A DNA stretch of 6,416 bases from Cytophagaceae bacterium (lineage in GTDB: Bacteria > Bacteroidota > Bacteroidia > Cytophagales > Spirosomataceae), in the NCBI GenBank assembly GCA_947461155.1, contig CANHKE010000080.1, forward strand, positions 1-6,416, in the 5' to 3' direction. Positions 4,891 through 6,416 of this stretch are shown one piece after another. The notes beneath the pieces are model-generated. The model searched no databases. It had not been told where the DNA came from and saw only the letters and a program-made list of their open reading frames with translations. The position numbers and the translations under genes were made by a program. Numbering within the stretch: position 1 is the first letter of the stretch; each line of letters begins with the position of its first letter.

Positions 4891-6416
4891 ATGAAAAAAT
4901 ACTTCGCTGCACTTCTATTGATGATATCAGTAAGTGCCAACTCACAGAATGTTGATGCCAAAATATTAACTGAAGAAAATAGCCCAAAAATGAAGTGGTG
5001 GAAGGATGCAAAATTTGGCATGTTTATTCACTGGGGTATATATGCTGTCCCTGCCGGCAAATGGGAAAATACGACTACTTATGGAGAATGGATTATGCAT
5101 ACTGCAAAAATACCAAGGTCCACTTACTCCGCTTTGGCCAAAGAATTTAATCCGACCAAATTTAATGCTGAGGAATGGGTGAAATTAGCTAAATCCGCTG
5201 GTCAAAAATATATTGTAATTACGAGCAAGCACCATGATGGATTCGCCATGTTTAGCACTAAAGCATCCCCTTACAATATTGTTGATGCAACGCCTTTTAA
5301 ACGTGATATTCTTCAGGAATTAGCAGACGCTTGTAGAAAACATAACATGAAACTCGGGTTCTATTATTCTCAAGCACAAGATTGGTATCACCCAGGTGGA
5401 GCGGTCTCTGGAAACAAAGAGTGGGATAGTTCTCATGCAGGTGATATGGATAAATATATTGATGAAATCGCTTTACCACAAGTAAAAGAAATTTTATCAA
5501 ATTATGGTGATGTTGCTGTTTTATGGTGGGATACACCAACAAATATGACGAAAAGTATGACTCAAAAACTGGCTGACGTTGCTAGACAATATCCGCAGTT
5601 AATTACTAATAATCGACTCGGTGCAGGTATGGGTGGTGACTTAGAAACACCTGAACAATTTATTCCTGCAACGGGATTTCCTGGCAGAAACTGGGAAGTA
5701 TGTATGACCATGAATGGCCACTGGGGATTTAATGCTTGGGATGATCGCTGGAAATCAACCAAAGAGCTAACACAAAAGCTCGTTGATATTGTGAGTAAAG
5801 GTGGCAATTTCTTGCTTAATGTTGGACCAAATGCTGAGGGGATTATTCCAGTTGTTTGCCAACAAAATTTACTGGAAATAGGGGAATGGTTAGAATTGAA
5901 TGGCGAATCTATTTATGGGACAAGTGCAAGTCCATTTCATTTTTTATCGTGGGGTAGGGCAACTAGAAAAGGTCAAGTTATTTATTTACATGTATTTGAT
6001 TGGCCTAAAAATGGGCAGCTTGATGTGCCTATTGGCAATAAATTAAAGAGGGCATATTTGTTGGCGGATCCTAAGAAAAATTTAAAAATAATCGCGTCCA
6101 AAAATAGCAATCAATTACAATTGCCATCTTATGCGCCTGACAAAATTAGTTCTGTCATCGCGATTGAATTTGAAGGTGAACCTCAGGTATCACCATTACC
6201 AACGGTAGGTAAAACATTTATGGCAAGTTCTACCGATAGCTTAACGAAGATTAGCAGTTTAAATGATGGTAATCCAAATACAAATTGGCGAGCGAAAAAA
6301 GGATCGACTACAGCAAGTTTGGAAGTAGATTTAGGGGAAATACTTTCCATTAATGCATTTTCATTAGTTGAACCATGGCATCCGTGGTCGGGAGTTAAGC
6401 AGCCATACAATTTACA
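4891..6416 (+). CDS. Exported GH29 alpha-L-fucosidase with C-terminal discoidin-like domain (3' end missing)
   Basis: Hydrolyses terminal alpha-L-fucose from glycans by a retaining mechanism, probably in the periplasm or at the cell surface. The frame begins at an ATG after a 40-bp gap from the transporter gene and is still open at the window end; 508 complete codons are visible. Residues 1-18 form a signal peptide ending ANSQ. The GH29 (beta/alpha)8 domain covers about 30-335: substrate-pocket motif KFGMFIHWGIY at 41-51, SKHHDGF at 112-118, and VLWWD at 210-214, where Asp214 is the expected nucleophile. NWEVCMTMNGHWGF is at 267-280 and GGNFLLNVGPNAEG at 304-317. The acid/base is not fixed by sequence; Glu255 (in ETPEQ) and Glu269 are candidates. 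A beta-sandwich domain follows at about 345-427. From about 438 a discoidin/F5-8C (CBM32-like) domain begins (NDGNPNTNWRA, then LEVDLGE) and is cut off. Subfamily A or B, and so linkage specificity, is undecided. Confidence 0.93.
   Translation, partial: MKKYFAALLLMISVSANSQNVDAKILTEENSPKMKWWKDAKFGMFIHWGIYAVPAGKWENTTTYGEWIMHTAKIPRSTYSALAKEFNPTKFNAEEWVKLAKSAGQKYIVITSKHHDGFAMFSTKASPYNIVDATPFKRDILQELADACRKHNMKLGFYYSQAQDWYHPGGAVSGNKEWDSSHAGDMDKYIDEIALPQVKEILSNYGDVAVLWWDTPTNMTKSMTQKLADVARQYPQLITNNRLGAGMGGDLETPEQFIPATGFPGRNWEVCMTMNGHWGFNAWDDRWKSTKELTQKLVDIVSKGGNFLLNVGPNAEGIIPVVCQQNLLEIGEWLELNGESIYGTSASPFHFLSWGRATRKGQVIYLHVFDWPKNGQLDVPIGNKLKRAYLLADPKKNLKIIASKNSNQLQLPSYAPDKISSVIAIEFEGEPQVSPLPTVGKTFMASSTDSLTKISSLNDGNPNTNWRAKKGSTTASLEVDLGEILSINAFSLVEPWHPWSGVKQPYNL

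Overview
The window looks like chromosomal DNA of a member of the Bacteroidota, most likely a Sphingobacterium- or Pedobacter-like organism. The reasons are: signal peptides ending in the 'AQ-N'/'SQ-N' style of that phylum; start codons without Shine-Dalgarno sequences in A/T-rich leaders; exact matches to the phylum's TAnnTTTG -7 promoter element; a short ECF sigma factor; and an AraC regulator of the 'WHFHPELEL ... GSNLPHVW' type. The genus-level placement is inference. There are five protein genes, two of them cut by the window edges, and no RNA genes, insertion sequences or CRISPR arrays were seen.

Left part (2-1867, + strand): the 3' end of an exported two-domain carbohydrate esterase, an alpha/beta-hydrolase fused directly to a pectin methylesterase. 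Its frame is open to base 2, so the true start lies just outside the window. It is visibly richer in G+C than everything to its right. It is followed, convergently and after only 31 bp, by a lone ECF sigma factor (1899-2450, - strand).

Right part (2451-6416): a divergent intergenic region separates the sigma factor from an AraC-family regulator (2583-3440, +). A 180-bp, very A/T-rich spacer packed with three consecutive inverted repeats leads into a 12-TM MFS transporter (3621-4850, +). After 40 bp comes an exported GH29 alpha-L-fucosidase (4891 to beyond the window end, +), which enters a discoidin/CBM32-like domain before the sequence stops.

Working model (inference): the AraC protein senses a small carbohydrate ligand and controls the transporter-fucosidase operon through the structured spacer. 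The fucosidase releases L-fucose or a related sugar from glycans in the periplasm or at the cell surface, and the MFS protein brings a product across the inner membrane. No SusC/SusD pair is present, so within this window the cluster is a regulator-MFS-glycosidase module rather than a canonical PUL. The left-hand esterase fits pectin deconstruction. Fucose also occurs in pectin (rhamnogalacturonan II) and xyloglucan, so both halves could belong to one plant-polysaccharide region, but nothing in the sequence proves they work together.
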